Source of the DNA: Drosophila miranda
Lineage: Eukaryota; Arthropoda; Insecta; Diptera; Drosophilidae
Length of the DNA stretch: 64,000 nucleotides
Assembly: GCF_003369915.1 (NCBI RefSeq)
Contig: NC_046675.1
Span: 25,544,001-25,608,000 of the forward strand
Reading direction: 5' to 3'
Under the pieces are notes generated by a model that had not been told where the DNA came from, ran no database searches, and saw nothing but the letters and a program-made list of their open reading frames with translations. The first letter of the stretch is position 1, and the number at the start of each line of letters is the position of its first letter. Positions 33,301-46,144 of this stretch are shown one piece after another. A program made the translations under genes and the position numbers.

Positions 33301-36300
33301 TCTATATCTCTCTGGTGTGCCATTTGTTACCCTTTGGGAGGTTAGGCGCCAAAAATGATGTGAGAACTTCTCCGAACCCAGTACACTACGGGACATATGA
33401 ATAGTTCCTTTATCACTTTAGCATTTACTATTGTGCGAAGAGAAATAATAATGATTTTCCGCACTTAATTGCGAGATCTGCTGCGTAATCTTATCAAGTA
33501 GCACAGATTGTATGCCATGCTCCAGACTTTGGTTCAATTTCGAAAGATACAATGAGATAAGAAGATGTTTGAATTTTGAAATTCTTTCAAGAGTATTTTC
33601 TCGTATTGGGCGGTAACTTAATTTATGTGTCAAAGTTTTTCAGTGGAAACCTTTGTAAATAAAATATCTATATACATACATAGATACAATAAGTGCATTT
33701 CCCTCTATTAAGTGCACTTGTTTACATCTCTTGATTAGTGTTTCCATCGCACATTTCTCATTTCAAATTTCATTTCCCTGCCTCTCAATGAATAATTTTT
33801 CTGAATTATTCATGAACGGACCCAAACACAAACGCTAACATACACACACACTGCATACTTGTAGATGAAGTCTCGGCTATTAAGTCATTAGCTCTTAATT
33901 AGATTTTCTCACTCATAGCACGATCAGAAAAGACAAATGCAAATGCATAAATTCTGTGTTCAGATTACCTACCCGTATGCCTCGAGTTAAGTGATTCAAT
34001 TATTTGTATGTAGGAAAGAAAATGTGAGAATTTCTGGCAAAACTGCTTTAATTCAAAGAAATATAATTCGCGTTTTGTTTTGTTCCTCGGAATCGGTGGG
34101 GCTTATAGTGATAACCCCCAGCTCCATACCGAAGATAATTTTAGCGTCTCGGTTTCACAATCGGTTCAATGCCTTGGTACAAACATATAATTAAAGCTAC
34201 TGACTGTATGACATGGAATTAATCAGAAAAGTCGTTATATTTATTTTATTTGTAGGATTCCGTACTTATTGCGTAAAAGTGTGTACATATACATATGTGT
34301 GCCTTAAGTTAATTACAAATAAAACAAATAGAAAATATTTTCCTCTCCACTCTGACTGCTGACATCATAAGTAACCCGCGAGACCAAAATTGGAAGGGAA
34401 TGAGGTCTCCCTAGAGGCCTGGCCTCCCACTTTAATTGCCTACACCGCCCCCCAGATGTCGTCATTGTAGCGGGTTTCGAGTGTGTTGAATGCAACTTTT
34501 ACAACAAAGGCACACAGAAGATTGCAAACTATCGATAGCAGTATATTCATAAGAAATATTTTCCTATTTTTGTCCATTGCAGCTCATCGGACTGAGCATC
34601 GTGATCACATCCGTTTGGATGCTGACGGATCCCACATTTATGCTGTCGATGACACAATCCTATAATCACTATCATATAGCACTCTACGTTTTTCTGGGCA
34701 TCGGCATACTGATCACACTGGGCGCATTCTTTGGCTGCTGGGGCGTTTGTCGAGAGTCGCAGTGTCTGCTGGTATCGGTGAGTAAACAACCACAAAAAAT
34801 CATAAAGGAAAACAAAAAAATGATTCTGTCTGCAAATTCCAATTAAAACGGATACCGTTGTGCGGGCCGGCCCCCACGCAACTCTGCTCAGATAATTGCA
34901 GTCTCGAATCGCCCACGGTCCTTTTGCGGAGTCTGCAATTTGTTGTATATCTTTCTTAGATTGCCTCATATTTGTCCACACAAGTATTTCGACATTCGGT
35001 ACTCTTTATTATTCGTGTTTTGGTATATTTAATCGGCAAAAATTGTAGAGCTTTGGAGACTCAAGAGATCACACTATTAGAGATGAAAAAGAAAATGTAT
35101 TTTGCTAGAGAATTTCTACATATTATAAATGATCCATAATCCCAGTTCAGCATACTGATCTTTCAAAAGTTATTTTACTTTAATTTATCATTTATTGATG
35201 TATTTTCACATAATTACATTAAGATTTCAAACAAAAAAAGAGTAAATTCTGTGCCAAGTCCAAATAATTTTGCAGACGCCTGTGAGTTTATTTACTCAAC
35301 ACCCACGTCCGGAGGAATGAGAGCCATTCATAAATCTGAATCTGAATTTCCGTTGCAGTTCTTCTGTGTGATACTTATTGTGATGGTGGCACAAATCGCA
35401 GCTGGTGCCTGGGCCTTCCACAACAAAGACAAACTGGACGACATTGTGCGGGCGGCGGTGAAATCTTCGGTGCAGGAGGAGTACGGCCAGTCCACCATGA
35501 GTTCCCGCACGGTAACCTTTGATACGCTGCAGAAGAATGTATGTATTTTGAAAATATCTGAAGCTGACAGCGAAATTGATTTATTGTCTGTTTGTTTACA
35601 GTTGAAGTGCTGCGGTGCGGATGGACCTGGGGACTGGGCAACGAGTCGCTTCAATAATGTGGATCGCACTAATATTGTGGAAATCGCCGTGTCTTCCATG
35701 AACGTCTTCTACAACATACCCGAGTCCTGCTGCAAGGAGAACCTCAAGGACAATGAATGCGAATTGTCGCGCCGCTTAAAGTTTGGTGGCCCCTTGAACA
35801 CGGCCATCTACCAGCAGGTAATGCAGATGGAGAAGCTTCAATGGATGGATGATTCATGGCATAGTAGAGTTATAGTATTGCCCATTCCCATGGCCATCTC
35901 ATTTGACATTCAAATTGTTTCCTTAACTGTCGGCTGTTGTCTGTCGTCCGTGGTCGTTTTTCGATTCATTGAGCCAGCGAAAAACCATCAAAAATCAATT
36001 GATAGGTGTGGCTGAAGCTTGATTTTTTGTCCCAGCGATCGCTATCGATGGCCCGGGGGCCCATAAAAATTAATAATCCTTTGCTGTTTTAGTGGATTTG
36101 TTTTTCTCTCATCGCCACGCCCGACAATGAGACGATAAAAATGTATTAATTAATATTGATATTCCACACGCACTTCACGTTTGTAGAGCCAGAGAATGTG
36201 TGCTATAACAAACTGAATGCTGCTGAATAATATTTACTTACAATTCTTTATATGTACTGTGTAGATTTATTAATGAATCGCACTCTCTGTTTTAGGGCTG

Positions 36301-36445
36301 CGTTGATAAACTGATTGAGATCATTTACGAGAATTGGGTCACCATTTTCGCCATCACTGCTGCCGTCATACTGCTGGAGCTGCTGTCGCTGACCTTTGCT
36401 CTGAGCCTGTGCTGTGCGGTGAGGAATCAGCACTACAAGGCCTGA
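30303..36445 (+). CDS. Tsp96F: Tetraspanin, best match Tsp96F
   Basis: Five coding exons: 30303-30368, 34583-34777, 35359-35538, 35602-35817 and 36296-36445. All introns are GT-AG and phase 0; the total is 807 nt = 268 aa. The start MGLKGCCSCVKYLMVLINIL has the cysteines expected for palmitoylation next to TM1. TM2 and TM3 follow (ALYVFLGIGILITLGAFFGC; FFCVILIVMVAQIAAGAWAF). The large extracellular loop has CCG, PESCC, NEC and GC, six cysteines in all. TM4 is VTIFAITAAVILLELLSLTF, with a short tail RNQHYKA. Tetraspanins organise membrane microdomains and partner receptors at the plasma membrane and in endosomes. The specific name rests on memory of the fly paralogue and its 268-aa length; the family itself is certain. 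Confidence 0.88.
30369..34582 (+). other. First tetraspanin intron
   Basis: A 4.2-kb intron between codons 22 and 23. It contains GT/GA microsatellites (30463-30560), pyrimidine-rich stretches at 31500-31930 and no recognisable nested gene. Long first introns of this kind often hold enhancers, but none can be named from sequence. Confidence 0.6.
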
Positions 36446-39400
36446 GAATTACAGAACTCCCATAGGGAAATTACAGACGATGAGAAGTACTAACAAACCA
36501 AATCGAAACGGATGCATAGCAAGCATTACTGAGAGGACATGCGAATGCAAATGGGAATGGGGGGAAACGTGTGCATTTAGCTGAAACTTCAAGGCAAAAC
36601 GAGGATAATGTCCGTTGTTCCCTGGTCAATACTTTAACAACAACACAATTTTGTAGTACTTTTAACAACAAGAAGAGCAGCAAGCGTGAAGCTAATGGAG
36701 CAATTTGAATTTGTATTTGTGGTGGAGCGTTGACACCTTTAGGAGTTTGTGGCGCAACGTTTTTGAAGCACAAACCATACAAAGTCACACCGATAGACAA
36801 CATCCACTTTATAAGATCTTGATATGCAAAACAAAACAAAAGAACACATACACTTTTCTAACCAAATATTTCTACAACAAGAAAACACAAACACAGAGAG
36901 TAAACTTTATACAATACATGTACGAACCGCATAAAGCAGCAGCTCCATAATATTTAGCATAATGGGAAAGTTTTCGAATTCATAGATACATACAATACAT
37001 GCTATATATTAAATATATAGAGCAAACGTAAGCACAAAGTATAATGTTAATTGCCAAAATCTAAACAAAACAAAATGAAAAGCAATCAAATTTCGTTCAA
37101 AATTTGTTTCTCCCAATAAGACTTTCGATTACCAATTAAGTTGATTTGTGGCCATTTTTGTATGCTATTATGCTAAAGCAAAGCCAAATTATATAAGTAT
37201 ATACATCTACATACATACATCTATATATAGTAGTGGCAGTAGTATGTATATATGTATGACGACAGCATTCCACAAGAATGAGAATGATTGACAGATTTTT
37301 GTTCTGGTTAAAGACGCATTGCCATCCAAAGACCCAGCCCAAAACATATATTCAAATCATTTTTTTATCTTGTGTAAAATGTTGTTCAAGAAACATGACC
37401 CAAAAACCCCCTAATTCGATTCGTTGAGCTTCACGAAATTAAATGCCAAATATCTTATGTATTTACAAAATTGTATTTTTTAGTTAGTTGGTCAAAAGCG
37501 AAATTTAAGAAAATAATCAGTAAATGTGGGCCGTTCGGTTGACTAAGAGCCGCTCTGTAAAAAGTTACTACATTAATGGTATTCTAGTAACTCATTTTCA
37601 TTTGATTTTGTTGATTTCGAAATATTTATACGGGAATCGGGGAAAGAGTATGATTTTGACTTAAAGTTGATATTTTGTATTAATTTGGAACAGCCCCTAC
37701 TTGGCGAACTATTTTCCTCTTCAAGTCTAACCAAAGCTAATCAAAATTAGTTTCAGTTATACCATTGTAATGGAAGCTAAATAGAGCTCTGTACCTTTTG
37801 ATATAACGTTGAATTTTGACCATTCTCGAAACCACGCCCACACACGTACACTCGAAACGAATTTTGTATAATCCATCTTACCTGCATCGAAATGAATATT
37901 ATTATTTACGAATCATTGTGTAAGTGCAACTATTTATATGTATGAGTAAAATCAAGAGAGCAACATAAACCACACAAAATGTTAAATGGAAAGTACACAC
38001 AAATCGAAACGAAAATCTCTATATATTTACATTGTATTTTTACCATACACCGTAAACTAATTCAATGATAGTATACGTATATTTTTTGTACTATTTTCAT
38101 TTTATTGTTGTTAAATGTATGTGAATTTTGTTGTTAGTTAAGCGTAGCCTGAGCGTCACACTTTGTACCCCCTCACAGCGTTTAAATAAATCAAATCTAC
38201 AAGAACCCATCCAAGGACAAAATTATATTAAATTTACAAAGATGAAGCAAAAACAAAAACCAATATTAAGTAAATAAATCTATATTGTATTTAAATGTAC
38301 ACCTTAAAGTAAATTATTTATTGAATATTTCTTAGTAAGTTAGTAGTTACATATGTGCGGAATTTCATTGGAGTTAAATCAAATCATGAGAAAGGTTTTA
38401 GACTAAGTCAGAGATTTCAAAAATGAAGGCAAACGAGGCAAAAGTTCATGTGTTGGATCTGTAGCAAACCATTAAAATATCTAGGCAATAAGTCCCCTAA
38501 GAATATAATTAATTCAAATTGATTGTAGCGAAATATTTAATGCACTATAAACTTCATCAGGCATCTCAAATCAAAAGAAAATGTAGTACATACCCAGAAG
38601 CCATACCATGTTCATTCTAACCGAAAAAAGGCAACAATCAATTCTGCATCTTGAAAGCATATGGAAACTACATAAATACATACAATACATAAATGCACAT
38701 TCAGCAAGACATGAAATAAGCAAAAGTCAGTGACAGAAATAAAGCAATATAAACGATGCTCAAGATTTGTATTCAATTTGAAGGATATAGATATTTGTAA
38801 AACTTAATAAATAATAACAAGACCCAGAGATAATATTGAATAACTATGGATATTTGAGATAAATAAATAAACATCTATTAAAACAAATAAAGCGAATTTG
38901 TATATATCTTTTGAGCTGCTTAAAACAAACAACTTTATTTATTTTAAAAATAAGCACATACAAAGATTTTCATCAGATATTATATTAAATTCTATCCTGC
39001 TATCCCCAGAACCACTGCTTTGGTTCGATCTCAAAATGAAAATGCTTCAGTCCCATTTATAATTAAATTGTTATTTTTATTAAAATGTTTTTTTTTTTAT
39101 CGTTTTACCCTATTCTTTTTTTGGGCATCTTTCGAGATTTGCTTTGTTTAGATTTCGTATTATTATAAGTGGCATAAGAACAGTTATATTATTCAAATTT
39201 TCAATTTTATGCTTTCCTCGACTAAGAACTAAGTTTCAACGAAATTCGATTGGAAGTGTCCAAGAACTTAGGGAATGACATCAGTAAGGCTGACTGAAGA
39301 CTAACCACGAATAGGTTTAGTTTATCCTTAGTGCACAACATTTAACTGAAGATACGATTTTGTAGTTTCATTGTTTGTCCAATTTTTAATTTTCAATTTA

Positions 39401-42400
39401 ATTTTTTTGTTCCTTTTTTTAAAAACAAGCAAAGGAGACTTTATTTAGTGTTTAATTTTCTTTCTTTTATAAAGACAGCAAATATTTTTCGTTAGATTTG
39501 CAGATTAGTCGGCTGGACCAGTTAACAATTTTTGTGGGTAAGTAGAACGAAGCCTGCGTACAAGCTTTAGACAATTAGGTGAATGAAATGTACACATAAA
39601 TGGAATTATCATATCATATGTATGTTAGACGTAGTATTATCATAGTTATTGCTATTATAATAAAGTTTTGTGGGGTTTCTGTTTCTCCTATCATCAAGTA
39701 CTTATAAACAATCCAAATCACTAACCACGTTTGCTCTTGTTAATTTTCGTTTCGTTTCATTCCATTTATTATTCATAGGGATAGCATGCTCGTAAATTAT
39801 ATATTTAGATAACTTAGGGCATTACATTCGAGATGGTTTGATGGCTGCTCGGACATTAATCTCTCGTCAACTCTCTAGGGGCTCATTTACAAATCGCTTA
39901 GGCTGGAAAATTATTATCGTAATTTACATTTACTAGGTACATTTTGATTAAATTTAGCCTCAACTAAATGCGAACTAAACGTAGTTTAAAAGGTAATCTT
40001 CGTCATTGTGGTTACAATATTTTGCTAAAAATACATTGCCCTCCCCCAGGGGTCAGGGCTTCTGGCTATGGGGAATCCTACTCTGATTTCAATTCCCCAT
40101 CCATCCATCTAGCTAATCGTACAACATTTAGACTTCGATCTGGACATAGCATAGAGGATATATTTCAATTCATATTCGTACTAAACATTTAGCAGCTAAA
40201 AACAGTAATATTTTGACTTCCAATTCGATTATTAAAATAAAATACTTTCGATTTTAATTTTAATGTAGGTTAAGATTAAGTTTAAGCGTTTCAATTTCAT
40301 TATTATTATTATGTGACTAGTTAGACATTTAGGTTCCTTCAACTCGCATCGTATTTTAATATCATTTCGTTAGCCATTTCGGTTTCATTTTGGACAGTGT
40401 ACAATACATTTACAGAATATTGCATCGGTCGTTTCTTACTAGGTAGGGCATCGGGCGGGGGGTGGTTTACTCAAAAGGTAGGTCGCTTATGTATCCGCTA
40501 GGCCCTTTACTAGAACCGAATTGTTTGAAGGTATCTTCAAATGAAATGGCTTTGCCTTGCCTACTCTAGAAAGATGATTTCATGGCGAAATGGTCTGTGA
40601 TGTGAACTAGCATGCTTCCAACAAGTAGACTCAAAAAGTTAGCTCAAGCTTACATTGAAAATAGATTGGGTTTATTGACGATAACGATTAAATGTGGTTG
40701 GATCCCTGCTTGATATAAAATATAACTTACATTCATACTAGATTTAATCTAAATTGTATCCTTGACTAAAAGTGGATGGAATTTTGATATGAATCAAGAA
40801 ATAATTAAATTGAAACTAAAACGAAAATTTGTAGATACAGATAAATGAAACCCTTATATATTTCAGATGAAGTAAAGATCGACAAAATACCTGAATAGGC
40901 ATAGTTGAAGTGTCAGGTCTAGATTGAAACCATTTGAATAAAAACGAGTAAGAAATGTGATTGAAAGTCATCATAAGATCATAACTCTTTCAATTCCTGA
41001 CACAGAAGCACACTTTTCAGAGTCCTTTATTTGTGTAGATCTGACCAAAGCCCTTGAAATGATTTTATATGAACAATTCTCTATCGTTTTCCCCTTCAGT
41101 TGAGATTCCTGTATGAATGTACATGTATATCTATATAGATTTATGTTTTTCTTTTGTTCGAAGCAACAATGGAAGAACGATGTGTAATCGTAGAACTAAA
41201 AGAGGAAATAGGAAATATCAAACCACATTGATTGTCTTGTCTTGACCATGTACTGTACCATTAAGCACTCAATGTTTGAGTATGAAAATACGGTGTGTAA
41301 AAACCTGTCTTTCCTATCATTCCTTTGTATCCATGTGCATTGCAATGGGCAACAATTGTGGCTGCCCTAGGAGCCAATACTGCCACTCGCTGGCTGATGG
41401 GACGATGAAATAATAATGGAAAATGTGCGGGTCTCGGGAAGTCGTGGGATCTTATACAAAAATATACTCGTATTCGTACATATGTTTGTGATTGCATGGG
41501 CAATTGGATGAAAATTTAATATAATTGAAGAGTCGTGCTATGAATTGCAGTTAACATTAAAAAATCAGCACGGCCTTGTATAAATATTAAATAAACTGTA
41601 ATTGTCAAGTGCTATTTTTAAATATCGGTGGTTGGTCGGGCACACACAGGACCCAGGCATAAATATACATACATATTTTATTCATTATATTATATTCATC
41701 ATGTGTGCTCTCGTGTATATATCTTTTTGTCTTCTTTGTATTAAGTTGCGCATTGAAAATTCAATTAGTTGGATGCCATAAAAATGAATGTACAATTTAT
41801 GTAAATGGAAAATGAAATTTAATAGATTTTCCCACATGCTGAATGAATCCAATTTGTCACTTGTCGTATTTCAGGGCTTTAATTGACTGCAAAGGGAAGG
41901 GGGGTTTTAGGGGTTCAAGGCGGCAACAAAGTTCGGGGAAAACAAAATAATTTTTTTAGTATTATCCTTTAGATTAGTGTAAATATTATAGTGTTTCTTC
42001 TCTGACTTTTGTATCGCTATTTTTAATCGAGTAAAGTAAATCGTGTGTTGAGAGCTCGGTTTCTCGGTTTTTATCGCTATACCAATTCCATTAATGAATC
42101 AATCATTGCGGTTTGGTGGTTTAGTTTTTAGTTTAGTTTTTTTTTCTTGAAATAAAGTCCATTTACACATTCAAATATCGTAGGTATATGTATATGTTTA
42201 GTAAATACATATAAGACCAATTCGCTTTTTACGGCAGGATTAAATTCATAATATGCTCAAAAAATTACATATTCTTCATATTCATATTCTGATCTATTCT
42301 GCTTCATCATTATCATCATTATCATATTTCATTTTTATCCATTTCTAGTTATACAATAACACACTCATAAAGTTTAAAGTTTTTCTTCTTTCGATATTTG

Positions 42401-42604
42401 GCCTAAACTAATATTAATTATTAATATGTTTCATTTCCTCTTTTGCCATCAATTTCACTGGTGTTTTTGTCATAGGTAGTAGATGTTTTTTTTTGGAGGA
42501 TTCCGTCCTCGATTTTTCTTTGCTTTGGTTTATTGCATTTATAGATCTATAAGCGATACTATAGTCTTCGAGGTGGTCAACAACACTGGCCCGTCCTCTT
42601 GTCA
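36446..42604. other. Convergent 3' UTR/intergenic region
   Basis: 6.2 kb between the tetraspanin stop and the CG5890-like stop, two genes pointing at each other. It is very AT-rich with no credible ORF. AATAAA-type hexamers on the + strand near 38187, 38270 and 38805-38890, and TTTATT on the + strand (minus-strand AATAAA) near 40671, suggest long 3' UTRs on both sides. The exact ends cannot be fixed. Confidence 0.5.
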
Positions 42605-45600
42605 TCAAAGGTCGTTGTCGAACATCTGCAGTGACCGCGTCACCAAATCGTCCTTCAGACAGGCCTCCAAGAACTCCTCTATCGTTATGATGCCATCCTG
42701 ATTCAAGTCCAGCTTACGAAACACACGATCCACCTTTAAGTAAAACAAACACAAATTACGTTTATTTTCCCTCTTGCCTGGATTTACTCTTTTGGCGAAC
42801 AGAAATCAATTTTCGATTTAATCTTTCGTTTTAATTTTCCCGACTTTTCATCATTATCAATAAGTGCGCGGGCGGAGGCGGGGACGGTCATGCAACGTGC
42901 CATGAGCGACGTGCGTCATTAAGTAAAATATCCGCCGCTGTTTCCGCGCATGAAAGCATCCGCTCTTCGCCTTTCCTCTTTCCCATACGTTGAGTATCGT
43001 TGAGCTGTCAATGCACTTTCAATACCCCTCTGGTGCAATTTCCCCACTGTTTTCCCCCACAATTATAATTACTCATACGCACTGTGAGCCCGCGACCAAC
43101 GTCAGCGGATGCTGCATGTTATGTCAAGTGTGGCTCTTGCATAAAAAATGAAGCGCACAAAACTGTGCCCACAGCGATAGAGAGATATGCAGAAAGAGTG
43201 ACAGAGAGAGAGAGAGTGAGAGAGAGAGAGGTGGCAGGAATAAAGCCTCTGTCTAGATAAACAAGGATTTGTGCTCTGCATCTCTCGGCATTTTAATGAA
43301 GCTCTTTGTGTAGCGTGGCCAAAGCTTATCACTGATTGCGAAATGCAAATAGAATTGTTTGCCGAGATTTAGGGGACCCTGGAATCCTCTATAACCGGAT
43401 TATTGTTGGTGGAGCCCACTGCATGTAAAGGTCTTAAGTTTTGGTCGTTCCAACTTTATGCATATGAGATCGATACTTCGGTACAGAGCGTACTTATATC
43501 TTCAGAACTCTTTTGTTAAAGCTTTTATCCGATACATAAGAAACACACCCATATTTAAATAAAATATTCGGAGTTTAAATACAAATATAGTCAAATTAAG
43601 ACCGTACTATTCAAAATAATTATACGTAATATATTAAAGTTTATGAGATATACTTAATCTAAATATGAAATATATTTATTTTATAGCATTTTCATATTAT
43701 TGGTAACATGTAAGTGAAAGCACTTTCTTTTTGCAATTTCCACTCTCGATGCAAACCTATTGGTATAAATATTTAAATCGCATGGCTCTTTTCCTGCTTA
43801 TATGATTTAAGATATCTTTTTATTTATCATATGAGTGACACCGGATTGGTCTTCACATTGTCCCCCATTGAGAACCATTTTGGGCCATATCAATAGATTT
43901 GAGTCCTCACCTGATCCCTCGCTTTGCGATCGTCCTCAGGCTGGTGTGGTCTCCTGCCCATAAGCTCGTGAATGGCCAAGATGATTTCGCTCAGTTCGCC
44001 GCGACTGATCCGGCCATCGCCATTCAGGTCGTAGAGCTTGAATGTCCAGCGGAGGCGCTCGTAGACAGAGCCGCGCAGCAGGGTCGACAAGGTGACCAGT
44101 AAATCCTAATAACCATCAATGTGTGCAGCATGAATAGGAACATGAACATATACTCGTAAATGTAGATTGCGCAAACTTCATTATAATGAGATGGTAATTA
44201 CCCGAAAACTAATGGCGCCATTGCAATTAACATCGAACGCCTTGAACACATAATGAGCGTATAAACTCGAATCTATATAAATGGAATACGCAAAGAGAAC
44301 AACAAAAAATGTCACAATTATGGGCGTGTCGGAGATTCTTTTTCAGTGGGGCTTTAGGGGTTTTTTGGGGGTATTTGGTATTCTGACAGCCGGGTATTGC
44401 GGACGCAGCTGCTGCAAAGGCGAAATGGTCGCTTAAGTGGCGCTTTATGACGCGCAACTATAAAAAGGCAAGCATAAGACCTCAGCGACAACATCGAATG
44501 GGGTGGCAGAAACATACACTGGGAGTGGTGGGGCATACACACACACATATATACTATACTTACTGCCATGTGGAAAAAATTTGGCGTAAATATCCTTAAA
44601 ACAATCCTCGTGCACCACGCCCTCGGGGCATTCCTGCAAAAGAAAAATCGCCATGAAAATGTTTTGCTTAGCTGTTTGGATGAGGGAAAAAGAAAGAGCA
44701 AATGGAATGAAAGAGGATACGCAAAATATTAAGGACTAGTAATAGAAGGACTCTGCAATGCCCTATTTCTTTAAATTCCTTAAGAAATTTGAGAATAAGT
44801 AGCAATATTCTGCTCTGCCACTATATTGTGGAAAAATTCGATTGGAAACGAGGCCTTCAGAACTATCCTTTGATGAGTTAGTCATCCTTAGTGATTCAGT
44901 TAGTTAGTCGTTTTATTTTGATAAATATGTACTTTAAATGAAATTAGCCCTGGTAATCCTACAGCTACGGAGTATCAGACCTAAGTAGATTATCAAACAA
45001 GGCTCCTTGAAGCCTTAGCTGCTCGCTCACAAAGTTTTCTACACTTTCAAAGTTTTCTATTCGCAAAGTAAACAATTTTCGCCAGGTTAATTGAGTAAAC
45101 AGTACCGCAGCAGCGACCTCGAACTGCGAGCCATCAATAAGGGCAGCCATCAGCCATAATAACGATCAATAAAACCAACCATCAATAAGACAAACTATCA
45201 GTAAGACAAACTATCAATGGCGCAAAGTAAGTATCAGTATCAGAGAGGGGCACGGCACACTGCAGTAAGGCAAACTATCCATTTACTTGACCCAATGCTC
45301 ATCTCCTGTTGACCCACATATATTTTACGTATGTGCGTACTACTCGTATAGAAACTTTTTCCGAATGAGCGCGCAAATGCTGCAATTGCAATTGCTGCTT
45401 GCTCTCCTCCACGTCCTTTCGAATCAGTGCCTGGACCCACACACGCAAACAAAGAGAGCGACGACAATTCATTTGCAATGAAACCCAAAACGCGTGTGCA
45501 TTAAAATGGGCAGCCATTTATGGCAACACTCTCTTTGGCACGCCATTCGCCGGTCACCAGTATTTGGCTCTTACATTTTAAAGGATTCCTTTGGGGCATT

Positions 45601-45922
45601 GCGAATGAGATAATCAGCGAGACACGTTTGATTTGACTTCAAAGAGGTTTCAACTATTTATCGAAGGAGTACTATCTATACTTTTTTCTCAATCTGCCAA
45701 TAATTATAATCATTGTAAGCAAAATTAAACCGTTTCAAAAAAGATATTAGTAGAGATATGTCTTACTGTTTTGAATCCCCTGTACATGACGCGGATTTCC
45801 TGTTTGGTGAACTTCGTTTGGCGGCACAGATCCTCGAGGGCAACGGGTATGGGCTTAGGCACGCGTGTTTGTTCCAACTCATAGACCACCTCCTCGATAG
45901 GGCTTTCTGGTGGTGAGGCCAT
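42605..45922 (-). CDS. Neuronal calcium sensor / Kv channel-interacting protein-like (CG5890-like)
   Basis: Five minus-strand exons: 45767-45922, 44564-44633, 44202-44272, 43911-44105 and 42605-42733. They join in frame to 206 aa with GT-AG borders throughout. After an N-terminal tail ([20 protein letters not shown]) come a degenerate EF-hand 1 ([19 protein letters not shown]) and three good EF-hands: [25 protein letters not shown] and [14 protein letters not shown]. The C-terminus is SLQMFDNDL. This is the KChIP/recoverin family layout; there is no N-terminal myristoylation glycine. Members bind calcium and modulate A-type potassium channels or presenilin. The fly orthologue I recall is CG5890. 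All exons are intact. Confidence 0.9.
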
Positions 45923-46087
45923 GGTTGTTCTTGCTGTACTTCTACTTCTACTTCCACTTCCACTTCAGCTTTGACTTGCTCGTGGTATTGGTTTGGTTTT
46001 GCAGTTGTTGCTTAATTACCTCTTGTTAATTATGATTTACGGTTTAATATCAATTCGCATTTGAGGTGCTCTGTTAGAGGTTTTTAG
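45923..46087. promoter_or_regulatory. Upstream region of the CG5890-like gene
   Basis: 165 bp between the minus-strand ATG at 45922 and a + strand ATG at 46088. It includes a TTCCAC/CTTCTA run (45937-45965) that on the minus strand gives a GAAGTGGAAGT repeat just upstream of the ATG, probably 5' UTR. No TATA, DRE or Motif 1 seen. Confidence 0.35.
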
Positions 46088-46144
46088 ATGGCACAGAACG
46101 AACCCATGGTGCTTAAATTCGCTGGCAAGGCCACAGAAAACCCG
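46088..46144 (+). CDS. Candidate 5' coding exon of an unidentified gene
   Basis: ATG followed by 18 more sense codons (MAQNEPMVLKFAGKATENP), then a strong donor CCG|GTGAGT at 46145. It lies head to head with the CG5890-like gene. It could also be an internal exon, because TTTTTAG immediately precedes the ATG. I do not recognise the peptide and found no convincing second exon downstream, so this is a candidate only. Confidence 0.25.

Noticed and set aside
35251-36015. Single 254-codon tetraspanin frame
   Set aside because: It is exons 3 and 4 plus read-through of introns; splice sites and the family alignment support five separate exons.
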